This document shows positions 42,030 to 49,202 of a DNA stretch of 64,000 nt, in pieces. The DNA comes from Candidatus Methanomethylophilaceae archaeon (GTDB lineage: Archaea > Thermoplasmatota > Thermoplasmata > Methanomassiliicoccales > Methanomethylophilaceae), in assembly GCA_944322255.1 (NCBI GenBank), contig CALUOK010000002.1, positions 62,001 through 126,000 on the forward strand, read 5' to 3'. The notes beneath the pieces were generated by a model. It was not told the DNA's origin. It worked only from the letters and a program-made list of their open reading frames with translations, and did no database searches. A program made the translations under genes and the position numbers. Each line of letters begins with the position of its first letter. Position 1 is the first letter of the stretch.

Positions 42030-44347
42030 ACAAAATGAACAGCCGTCGCAAGATGATGGCCGCGTTCGCGGTGTTCCTGTCCCTCGCCGTGCTCTTCGCT
42101 CCGATGGCGATGGTCGACGAGGAGGCTGACGCCGCCTATGGTGAGACCTACACCTACACGATCTCATCCAACGGCACCATCTCCGGCTACAACCCCATCG
42201 GCACTTCGTCGTCGAGTGGGAGCTATACGAGTGTGAACGGCACGAACAGCGGTTCGTGGGCCTTCAACGATGAGGGCTATGGCCCGTTCAACTCGTTCTA
42301 CGCGGCATTCGATCCCGCACAGAACAACAAGATGATAGGCCATCTGGATCCGGATGACCTGACCAAGCTGGTGGATGGGACCAGCATCGCCGGACAGGAC
42401 TACAATATCATGTGGTGCCTTCCGACGGTCTACTGGAAGACCAGCGGTACGAGTCTCGTTCTCACCAACGACCCGAACGCAGGCGGAACCGCCTACGCGC
42501 ACACCATCAACGGACACGTCTACAGCTACATCGGAATCGGAGTCTACGAGGCTTCGAAGCAGACGATCGGCGGGCAGACGATCCTCACATCCTTCACCGA
42601 TTCCACGCCCACCGTCAACCAGACCAGAGCCACGTTCCGTGACCAGGCCAACAACCAACTCGTCAACACCGACGGCAACGGCAACAACGGCTATGCGATG
42701 CTCTGGAACTTCTACCAGTGGGAGCTCTACAAGTATTGCGCCCTCGCGGTCATGGGTTCCTGGAACTCCCAGGCGGTTGCAGGTAACGGAAACGTCTACG
42801 GCGGAGACTACACCCACACAACTGGAGATCATGACAAGTCCGGACCGTATGCCGGAACCAAGGGAAGCAGTACCACATACTACAAGGACCCTGTTAAGGT
42901 CTTCATAGAGAGTGCCTGGGGCGGAGCCTACGACTTCGTGGATGGAGTTGTTGTCAGTGCGAAGGAATACTACATCGACCAGTCGGCTGTACCCACCGAT
43001 AAGACATCGGGAACATACATCACCAATCCCAGCGGAACACTACCAGGAAGCAGCGGATATGGATCCAATCCATCGACGGAGGCAGCGATATGGGGAATGC
43101 CGACCGCAACAGGTGGCTCAGCTTCGTCTGGGCTTTACGACTATGTCTATTCCGATAGTGGAAGCAATTACGTCGTCGTTGTCGGTGGCCGCTCGTACTC
43201 GACTTCTTCGGTCGCTCCGTACTATGGGTTGTCCTTTGCTAATTGCTACTACGCTTTGTCGTACTCGCACTCGTACATAGGGGGTCGCCTGGCCTTTGTT
43301 TTCGACGCCGATCCGGCGTCGGGCAACACCGTGACCTATGACCACAGTGCCCTTACCAGCGCAGGTGGTAACGCGAGCGGCCTTGCCGCGAGCGTGCTCG
43401 TCCCCATCGACGAGTCCTACCAGCTCCCCAACCTGGGAACCGTGGGAGAGTTCACTCACATCGGATGGGAGGTCAACGGAGTCACCCAGCCCGTTAACTA
43501 CACCATAACGCCGACCGATAACATGACGGTCAAATCGTTGTGGCGTCACAACTCAACCATCACCTTCGACCACAGTGCACTTGAGGACTACCACCAGTCT
43601 GCCAGCGGACTGGCGACCAGCTCCGGCGCACAGCCTGACGGAACCCCGTACACCCTGCCCAGCATGGGTGTGATCGGCGGTTACACACACTCTGGATGGT
43701 ACATCGACGGTGTGTTCTACGCTGTCGGTGCTCAGTACACCCCATCCGGCAACGTGACCGCCTACTCCGTCTGGCAGCAGCCGATGATAACCATGACGTT
43801 CGTTGTCGAGGGCGAGACCTACGCCACGCTGAAGGTCCCTGGAGGATCCAGCGGAATCGTGTTCACGCCTGTCATGGTCGACGGCGCGTTCGAGGGATGG
43901 TTCTACGATCCCGGCTTCGACACCAAGTACGATGCGACTCAGGCGTTGGACTCCAACACGACCCTGTACGCCAAGGGCGTCCCGCCCCTGGAGTTCACCT
44001 CCGTGCCTACGGCCAACGCCAGCATCACTGCGGTCAACGGCATCGCCGACCTGTACTACTTCGACGCCACCGACAGCACCGGAAAGTACAGCGTGCACTG
44101 GGATTTCGGAGATGGCAATACCAGCGACGATGTCCTGGCCTACAACTCGTACAGCGAGCCCGGAGTCTACACCGTCACGCTGACCGTCACCAACGCCGAC
44201 GGGGTCTACGCCGTGCAGACCTACACCGTTGACACCACAGAACCCGCAGAGGACGATGGGGACGACGGGAACAGGGACATCCTGCTCTACGTCGCCATCG
44301 CGATCATCATCGCGGTCGGAGGAATCGTCGTAAGACGCTTCCTCTGA
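42026..44347 (+). CDS. Retroelement target: hypervariable C-type-lectin-like surface protein
   Basis: A 773-residue membrane-anchored protein. Signal peptide (AAFAVFLSLAVLFAPMAMVD), then a lectin-like domain to ~425 whose end VVVGGRSYSTSSVAPYYGLS ... YIGGRLAFVFD (386-428) is the variable repeat, fitting the GG-x-GGRLAF ending of CLec/FGE-like DGR targets. Then two InlB-type repeats (about 430-595), a third partial one, a PKD domain near 685 (VHWDFGDGNTSDDV) and a C-terminal helix (ILLYVAIAIIIAVGGIVV). It displays a variable ligand-binding face outside the cell. The target gene lies downstream of the RT in one operon, the reverse of the common order. Confidence 0.9.
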   Translation: MNKMNSRRKMMAAFAVFLSLAVLFAPMAMVDEEADAAYGETYTYTISSNGTISGYNPIGTSSSSGSYTSVNGTNSGSWAFNDEGYGPFNSFYAAFDPAQNNKMIGHLDPDDLTKLVDGTSIAGQDYNIMWCLPTVYWKTSGTSLVLTNDPNAGGTAYAHTINGHVYSYIGIGVYEASKQTIGGQTILTSFTDSTPTVNQTRATFRDQANNQLVNTDGNGNNGYAMLWNFYQWELYKYCALAVMGSWNSQAVAGNGNVYGGDYTHTTGDHDKSGPYAGTKGSSTTYYKDPVKVFIESAWGGAYDFVDGVVVSAKEYYIDQSAVPTDKTSGTYITNPSGTLPGSSGYGSNPSTEAAIWGMPTATGGSASSGLYDYVYSDSGSNYVVVVGGRSYSTSSVAPYYGLSFANCYYALSYSHSYIGGRLAFVFDADPASGNTVTYDHSALTSAGGNASGLAASVLVPIDESYQLPNLGTVGEFTHIGWEVNGVTQPVNYTITPTDNMTVKSLWRHNSTITFDHSALEDYHQSASGLATSSGAQPDGTPYTLPSMGVIGGYTHSGWYIDGVFYAVGAQYTPSGNVTAYSVWQQPMITMTFVVEGETYATLKVPGGSSGIVFTPVMVDGAFEGWFYDPGFDTKYDATQALDSNTTLYAKGVPPLEFTSVPTANASITAVNGIADLYYFDATDSTGKYSVHWDFGDGNTSDDVLAYNSYSEPGVYTVTLTVTNADGVYAVQTYTVDTTEPAEDDGDDGNRDILLYVAIAIIIAVGGIVVRRFL
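43180..43293 (+). repeat. Variable repeat (VR) of the retroelement
   Basis: Aligned to 40,688-40,801 at an offset of 2,492. Changes are A to T (9), A to C (3) or A to G (3), giving codons such as AAC to TAC (six), CAC, CGC and GTC. Flanks diverge immediately outside (for example CTTTGTT versus GATTGTT after the shared end), defining the copied segment. Confidence 0.95.
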
Positions 44348-44358
44348 CGTCCCGAAAC

Positions 44359-44378
44359 GGGGTCCCGCGAGGGACCCC
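44359..44378 (+). other. Strong hairpin after the target gene
   Basis: GGGGTCCC / GGGACCCC with GCGA tetraloop, 12 bases past the stop. In several DGRs a hairpin follows the VR region; here it is outside the gene, ~1.1 kb from the VR, so a terminator/attenuator role is likelier. Confidence 0.45.
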
Positions 44379-44401
44379 ATCAACCGGGACGGGAGGTGAA
44401 A

Positions 44402-45922
44402 ATGAACGGAAATGCAAGCAGGATGGTCTCCGTGATGGCAGTCGTCGCGCTGGTGCTCTGCTCCGGAGCGATCGTCTTCTCCCCCGATGCCGACGCGGTC
44501 GACTCCGAGGGGGAGGTCTACACCCTGGAGATGAGGACCGGGCAGACGTGCATCTACGTGCCGACCACCAACCTGGACTCCGAGATCACCGTCACGGGAT
44601 CCGAAGGGGTCACATGGGACGCTGAGAAGGGGACCATGAATGCGACGTTCGGCTCCATCGACACATCGGGCGACCTAAACGCTGTCGTCAAGGCTGTGTG
44701 GACGTCCACCGTGGACCCGACCGTCACCCAGTCCGCCGAGCAGACGATCATCTTCAAAATCTACGGCCATGTGACCATCGACGGATACTACGAGAGCAGC
44801 GTGTCCAAAGGGGTCATCGGCGGACAGACGGCTGGAACGGTCGTCTATTCCCCGACCATCTCTCAGGCCACGTCCGGGACCGAGACCGTCGTGACATGCG
44901 ACATCCCTGAGAACGACTACATCGGATGGGACGCCGAGAACAGGCGCGTCGTGATCGTCGAGGACATTCCGGAGGACGTCGATGCGTTCTCCGTCTCCTT
45001 CGACATCGTCGCCACCAACAGCTCCCTCTCCGAGGGCAGCTCCCTGGCAGATGAGACCGCCACCGTGCATGTGACCGTCGGATTCGGGCAGGACCTCACC
45101 ATCACGTCCCCCGACATCATCGAGACCTACGTCGGATGCGACGACGCGGGCAGAAACACATACGTCGTCCAGACCAACTACGATGATGCCAAGTTCGTGT
45201 CCGTCACGGGCATCCAGATCGGACAGGTCGTCCCCTCCGTTGCGGGACTCGTCGCCTCCAAGGGCGACGGGACGGTGACGTTCGACCCCGACGCGGTCGA
45301 GTTCCCCGACAGACCCGTGAGGCCCTACTACCAGGACTACTCATTCAGCGTCACCGTTTCCGGAACATCCGCCGACGGGACCGAGGTCCAGGACTCGAAG
45401 ATCGTCACCCTCCGCGTATGGGCGGGACTGAACTACATCACCATGCCCAGCATGGAGGATGTCATCGTCCAGCCCGATGAGGGGAACAAGCTGAGCGTCA
45501 CCGTCTCCGCCCTGATCGGCGGGGCCGACGGCATCTCCTTCGACTGGGGCGACGGTTCCGACGTCTCCGACCAGAAGACCAGGGACGACACCACCGCTAG
45601 GTACAGCGCATCCCACGACTACGAGCTGGAGAACGACTACCTGATAACGGTCAGCGCATACAACTCCAGCGGGGAGAACGTCGTCTACATCATGTACGAC
45701 ACGACCACGGGGCAGTCCTATGAGACCGACCCGCCGACGCCCGGACAGCCGGAGGGACCCTCTGGCGACGAGGGATACGACCTCTGGTGGCTCCCAATCC
45801 TCTTCGGGGTGCTGGCGGTCGTCTTCGCTGTCGCGTTCGCCGTGAGGCCCGGAAACTACGCTCTCGTGGCTCTCGCCGCGATATGCGCCCTGGCAGCGGT
45901 GGCGTCCTATTTCCTGATGTGA
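44402..45922 (+). CDS. Secreted PKD-domain surface protein, paralogue
   Basis: A 506-residue protein with signal peptide (MVSVMAVVALVLCSGAIVFS), Ig-like domains, PKD near residue 375 (ISFDWGDGSDVSDQ), a Pro/Gly linker and two C-terminal membrane helices (WWLPILFGVLAVVFAVAFAV; YALVALAAICALAAVASYFL). The N-terminal module (YTLEMRTGQTCIYVPTTNL) mirrors that of 37,210 (YTLDISTGQQFEYQNIATNL), so the two are duplicates. ATG 44402 with SD GGGAGGTGAAA; GTG 44396 is also in frame. Confidence 0.75.
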   Translation: MNGNASRMVSVMAVVALVLCSGAIVFSPDADAVDSEGEVYTLEMRTGQTCIYVPTTNLDSEITVTGSEGVTWDAEKGTMNATFGSIDTSGDLNAVVKAVWTSTVDPTVTQSAEQTIIFKIYGHVTIDGYYESSVSKGVIGGQTAGTVVYSPTISQATSGTETVVTCDIPENDYIGWDAENRRVVIVEDIPEDVDAFSVSFDIVATNSSLSEGSSLADETATVHVTVGFGQDLTITSPDIIETYVGCDDAGRNTYVVQTNYDDAKFVSVTGIQIGQVVPSVAGLVASKGDGTVTFDPDAVEFPDRPVRPYYQDYSFSVTVSGTSADGTEVQDSKIVTLRVWAGLNYITMPSMEDVIVQPDEGNKLSVTVSALIGGADGISFDWGDGSDVSDQKTRDDTTARYSASHDYELENDYLITVSAYNSSGENVVYIMYDTTTGQSYETDPPTPGQPEGPSGDEGYDLWWLPILFGVLAVVFAVAFAVRPGNYALVALAAICALAAVASYFLM

Positions 45923-45934
45923 GGTGATAGAAGG

Positions 45935-46996
45935 ATGAACAGGATTCTGATCGCCGTCGCCGTCGCGGTCCTCGCCGTCATCGGAGGGTACGGCGTCGTG
46001 TCCAATCTGGGGGACGGGGAGGGAGCGGGCTCAGGGGTGTCCGGCACGGACACCACGCCGCCTGAGTCCAGCGACCCCGTCCTGGGACACGTCGAGGTGG
46101 TCGCCGAGTACGGCAGCGAGATCGTTGTGAGGGCCGTCCCCGCCGACGGTGCGTCGTTCTACGGATGGTTCTCCGGTGATGCGATGGTCTCGGACCGCAT
46201 GTTCGAGACGTTCGACATAGGAGCGGTGGACGGCGTCCAGGCCGTCTTCAACGAGGGTTTCACGAAATCCGTCGAGTACGCATGGGAGATACCCATGTTC
46301 GCCTCCGACGGCTCCCTGTCCGGCATGACCAGGCATGAGGTCGTCTCCATCAGCCTGTGGAGCGGGGACTACTGGTCCACCGTCCAGGACGATGGAAGGC
46401 TCAGGCATGCCACCTATGCGGATCCGATGCCCGTGTTCATGCTCTCCGACAGCGATGCAGTCGATCAGGTCGTGGAGTACCTGGAACCTCTCGTCGATGG
46501 AATGACGAACCTCCAGAAGGCGACGGTTCTGGCCTACTTCGTGCAGGACGTCATCGACTACGAGTCCGACTCGTCCCAATATGGAGTGACCGAGTTCTGG
46601 GCGACTCCCGACGAGACGCTCTACACCGGGCACGGGGACTGCGAGGACACCGCCACGCTCTACGTCAACATCGGAGCCCGCATGGGTCTGGATGTTGGGT
46701 TCGTGGCCTTCGAGGACGCGAGGATGGGACACATGTCTGCGGCGGTCGCCCTGGATGACGGGGAGACCGCTCACGGCAACGCCGTCTTCGAGGTCGACGG
46801 GGTCCGCTACGCCTACGTGGAGACGGCCATCGACAACGCCCACAGCGATGTCGGGCAGCTCTCGTCCGCGTACCGCATAACCGACGGCAACTGGACGCGC
46901 GTGACGTATGATTCCGAATCTGGGGAGTACATCGGGGACAGCACCGTACCGATCGGCACGGGGACCGTCACCGGGGCTCCGATGATCTACGGATGA
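45935..46996 (+). CDS. Membrane-anchored transglutaminase-like protein, paralogue
   Basis: A 353-residue protein: N-terminal membrane helix (LIAVAVAVLAVIGGYGVVSN), an InlB-like segment (SEIVVRAVPADGASFYGWFS), then the transglutaminase-like core with MTNLQKATVLAYFVQDVIDY, Cys236 in GHGDCEDTATLYVNIGARMG and GHMSAAVALDD. It lacks the Ig-like domain and C-terminal helix of its paralogue at 38,959. Probably acts on the surface protein encoded 12 bases upstream (inference). Last gene of the retroelement operon. Confidence 0.7.
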   Translation: MNRILIAVAVAVLAVIGGYGVVSNLGDGEGAGSGVSGTDTTPPESSDPVLGHVEVVAEYGSEIVVRAVPADGASFYGWFSGDAMVSDRMFETFDIGAVDGVQAVFNEGFTKSVEYAWEIPMFASDGSLSGMTRHEVVSISLWSGDYWSTVQDDGRLRHATYADPMPVFMLSDSDAVDQVVEYLEPLVDGMTNLQKATVLAYFVQDVIDYESDSSQYGVTEFWATPDETLYTGHGDCEDTATLYVNIGARMGLDVGFVAFEDARMGHMSAAVALDDGETAHGNAVFEVDGVRYAYVETAIDNAHSDVGQLSSAYRITDGNWTRVTYDSESGEYIGDSTVPIGTGTVTGAPMIYG

Positions 46997-47004
46997 AACG
47001 GATC

Positions 47005-47032
47005 TGAGAACCTGAATGGCAAACGGTTTCGG
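47005..47032 (+). repeat. AACCTGAA...AAACGGTTT motif, copy 1
   Basis: GAGAACCTGAATGGCAAACG followed by GTTTCGG occurs 10-35 bases after the stop of the transglutaminase-like gene. A second copy, GAAACCTGAAAAGTAAACGG then TTTAACC, lies at the same place after 59,198. Position suggests a shared 3'-end processing or termination signal. Confidence 0.45.
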
Positions 47033-47048
47033 GATGTCGGGGTGGGGT

Positions 47049-47648
47049 TCACCTCGACATCCTTTTCCTGATGGTCTCCACCAGCGAGTGAACCATCGTG
47101 CTGGGATTGTGTTTGTAGCACCCTTCGACGTTGCATTCGTCGTCCGGAAGCAGTTTCCTGGCGTTCTTCACGGCCTTGTCGACCATGGCATCGTCGAAAT
47201 CGAACCCCCTGGCCTTGTCGTACCTGCCTCCGAGCTTGTGCTTCATGTCGTCAACGAGCTCAGCCGGCGTGTAGGGGTGGGACGGGAGCTGGTAGTGCGA
47301 GAGCAACCAGACCTCGAACGACGGGTTGGACAGAAACAGGCTGTATCCCCTCTTCTTGCACTCCGCGTCCATGCGAACGACCTCGTCCAGGGTGAACCTG
47401 CCGTCCAGGTCCATGACTATCGCGACCAGATCGCCCTTGCGCGGGTCGACTCCCTCTCTCTTGGCGTACTCGGACACCTTGCGGATGATGACGCTCGGCC
47501 CGTTCTTGCCCATGGACCACGTGCGTATCCCCGCAGACTTGCACAGGTAGGACAGACGGTCGAAGTACGCTCCCTCGGATTCCCCGTCGCCCACCATCAG
47601 GACAACTCCGTGTTTGTTCGGGACGGCTTTGCCCCTGTTGCGGGTCAT
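47049..47648 (-). CDS. RloB/AbiLii-like protein
   Basis: A 199-residue RloB-domain protein with a Toprim-like core: VVLMVGDGESEGAYFDRLSY (Glu) and LVAIVMDLDGRFTLDEV (DxD). A basic C-terminal helix ends it. Together with the ATPase it overlaps (ATGA) this forms the AbiL-type pair of defence systems, where the RloB subunit is the likely nuclease/effector (family-based inference). Confidence 0.78.
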   Translation of the reverse strand: MTRNRGKAVPNKHGVVLMVGDGESEGAYFDRLSYLCKSAGIRTWSMGKNGPSVIIRKVSEYAKREGVDPRKGDLVAIVMDLDGRFTLDEVVRMDAECKKRGYSLFLSNPSFEVWLLSHYQLPSHPYTPAELVDDMKHKLGGRYDKARGFDFDDAMVDKAVKNARKLLPDDECNVEGCYKHNPSTMVHSLVETIRKRMSR

Positions 47649-48892
47649 GGCAGAACCCCGCGATGGAGGACGACGGGCATCGCGTCGTACCTGCCGTTCA
47701 GATACGCCTTGAGTACGTCGGTGTCCTTCCTCACGCCCTCGAAGTCGGACAGGCAGTACAGCTCGGACGAGCCGTTGTCGCGGTTCTTGTTCACGAACCA
47801 TATCTGATCCCTGCGGAGGAGCTCGTCGATGTCCATCAGGCCGAGGTCGTGGGTGTTCGCTATGAGCTGCGCACCGCTCCCGTTGTTGTAGGATGCGAAC
47901 ATCTGCACCACCCAGCGGGTGAGGCGGGAGTGGAGATGGCCGCCCAGCTCGTCGATGACCAGGACGCCGCCGTTCCTGATGACTGGGATCAGCATGCCCA
48001 TCAGACCGAACATGCACCTGGTCCCGGACGACTCGGAGTCTATCTGTATCGTCCTGCCCTCGTCGTCCGCATCCTTGAACCCGTGCTTCACGTAGACGTC
48101 CATCGCGGAGATGGAGTCGGAGCCCATCCTGAGATCCTCGTAGACGTTCGGAGGCAGGACGTTCTTCACGTCTGCCAGCGCGATCTGCCTCTCCTTGTAG
48201 GAGAAGTCGTCGATACCCAGGTCGGCGGTCTGGAGGGCGCGTATCAGCATCGCCCTCATCTCAGGGTCCTCGTCGCACATACGGCACGTGTCCTCAATGA
48301 GAACGTCCGAATCCGAGGCGGCGAACACCATGCCCGTGATGGCGTCGCGGACCCTGGAGCAGTCCTGATCCTTGCCGATGGATGCCATCGTCAGATACGT
48401 CGTGTCGGAGGCGGTCAGGTCCGCGACCTTCTTCTTGGCCTTCGGGAACGAGGCGGGACCGTCCCTCTCGAATATCTTGGCGCGACGGCTGTTCGGATAG
48501 TAGTGGAGGGATTCCGCCACGATCTCCCTGTCCGTGTACTCTACGCGGTAGTCGTAGCGGATCCCGTCGATGAGCAGACGTATGCCCAGACGGACGGGGG
48601 CATCACGGCACTCATTCGATACCTTGTATGGGACGTATGCGCGGTCCAGGGTGTCGTCACCGCCTCTGGACGACACGACCCTGTTGAGGGCCAGAAGGCC
48701 GTCGACCAGGAACGACTTGCCTGCCGCGTTCGGACCGAAGATGATGGCGGATGACAGGAGGTCGTCCCTCCCGTCGTCCGAGCGGATGACGTTCTCCGGA
48801 TGCTCGGAGAGCTTCGTCGCCTCCAGGCTCAGGGTCACGTCGTCTCTGAACGGACCGAAGTTCCCCAGCGTGTAATCTATTATCACGTGCAT
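47645..48892 (-). CDS. AAA family ATPase, RloA/AbiLi-like
   Basis: A 415-residue ABC/SMC-like ATPase of the AAA_21 kind. Walker A is IIFGPNAAGKSFLVDGLLAL near residue 50, Walker B GGVLVIDELGGHLHSRLTRW near 315, with the following LIANTHDLGLMDIDELLRRD. It senses or drives the RloB partner in abortive-infection-like defence (inference). SD GGAGGAATG-like DNA precedes ATG 48892, and a perfect palindrome lies 17 bases upstream. It is oriented against all surrounding genes, as expected for a cargo defence module. Confidence 0.8.
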   Translation of the reverse strand: MHVIIDYTLGNFGPFRDDVTLSLEATKLSEHPENVIRSDDGRDDLLSSAIIFGPNAAGKSFLVDGLLALNRVVSSRGGDDTLDRAYVPYKVSNECRDAPVRLGIRLLIDGIRYDYRVEYTDREIVAESLHYYPNSRRAKIFERDGPASFPKAKKKVADLTASDTTYLTMASIGKDQDCSRVRDAITGMVFAASDSDVLIEDTCRMCDEDPEMRAMLIRALQTADLGIDDFSYKERQIALADVKNVLPPNVYEDLRMGSDSISAMDVYVKHGFKDADDEGRTIQIDSESSGTRCMFGLMGMLIPVIRNGGVLVIDELGGHLHSRLTRWVVQMFASYNNGSGAQLIANTHDLGLMDIDELLRRDQIWFVNKNRDNGSSELYCLSDFEGVRKDTDVLKAYLNGRYDAMPVVLHRGVLP

Positions 48893-48908
48893 TCCTCCGA
48901 TTATGGTT

Positions 48909-48921
48909 GAGAATAATTCTC
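48909..48921. promoter_or_regulatory. Palindrome upstream of the AbiL-like pair
   Basis: GAGAATAATTCTC is a perfect 6+1+6 inverted repeat between the ATPase start and a TATA-like CTTTATC on the minus strand, well placed for a repressor operator. No dedicated repressor gene is adjacent. Confidence 0.45.
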
Positions 48922-49015
48922 GTTAAAGATAAAGTTTTGTGAAAATTTCTCATGGATTAGACTTTCATCGAAATTATTTTCTTTGTATCGTGGGGACATC
49001 TCGAATCTTCGTCAT

Positions 49016-49047
49016 TCGGTATATAAGGACTTTCGATTCCTTGTGTT
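49016..49047 (+). promoter_or_regulatory. Surface-gene promoter module, copy 2
   Basis: TATATAAGGACTTTC (from 49,020) then GATTCCTTGTGTT and ACAAGCCTTTCGCC. The CTTGTGTTACAAG part is a 5-bp inverted repeat at the predicted transcription start. Similarity to the copy at 62,204 runs on for about 45 bases. It drives the giant InlB-repeat gene. Confidence 0.8.
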
Positions 49048-49202
49048 ACAAGCCTTTCGCCAGCTCATAACCTTCGACGCTCTCGATTGTTCGCATACCG
49101 TCCGGACCTCCTTCGGACGGCTTCTGCGCAGGAGAGTAATTATGCACGAGAATGAGAGAGAACACACATTCCGCATCGTCGGGATGAAAGGGGGCGTTCG
49201 CC

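Larger units (their letters stand above)
48893..49202 (+). other. Divergent intergenic region
   Basis: A 310-base gap holding the AbiL-like promoter on the minus strand and the surface promoter module (49,020) with a ~150-base leader on the plus strand. An inverted repeat GTCCGGACCTCCTTCGGAC occurs near 49,099-49,118. No extra gene is convincing; ATG 49143 opens only a short frame. Confidence 0.5.

Noticed and set aside
44359-44378. Hairpin as the cruciform that follows the VR in some DGRs
   Set aside because: It lies about 1.1 kb from the VR and outside the target gene; such cruciforms sit within tens of bases of the VR end.
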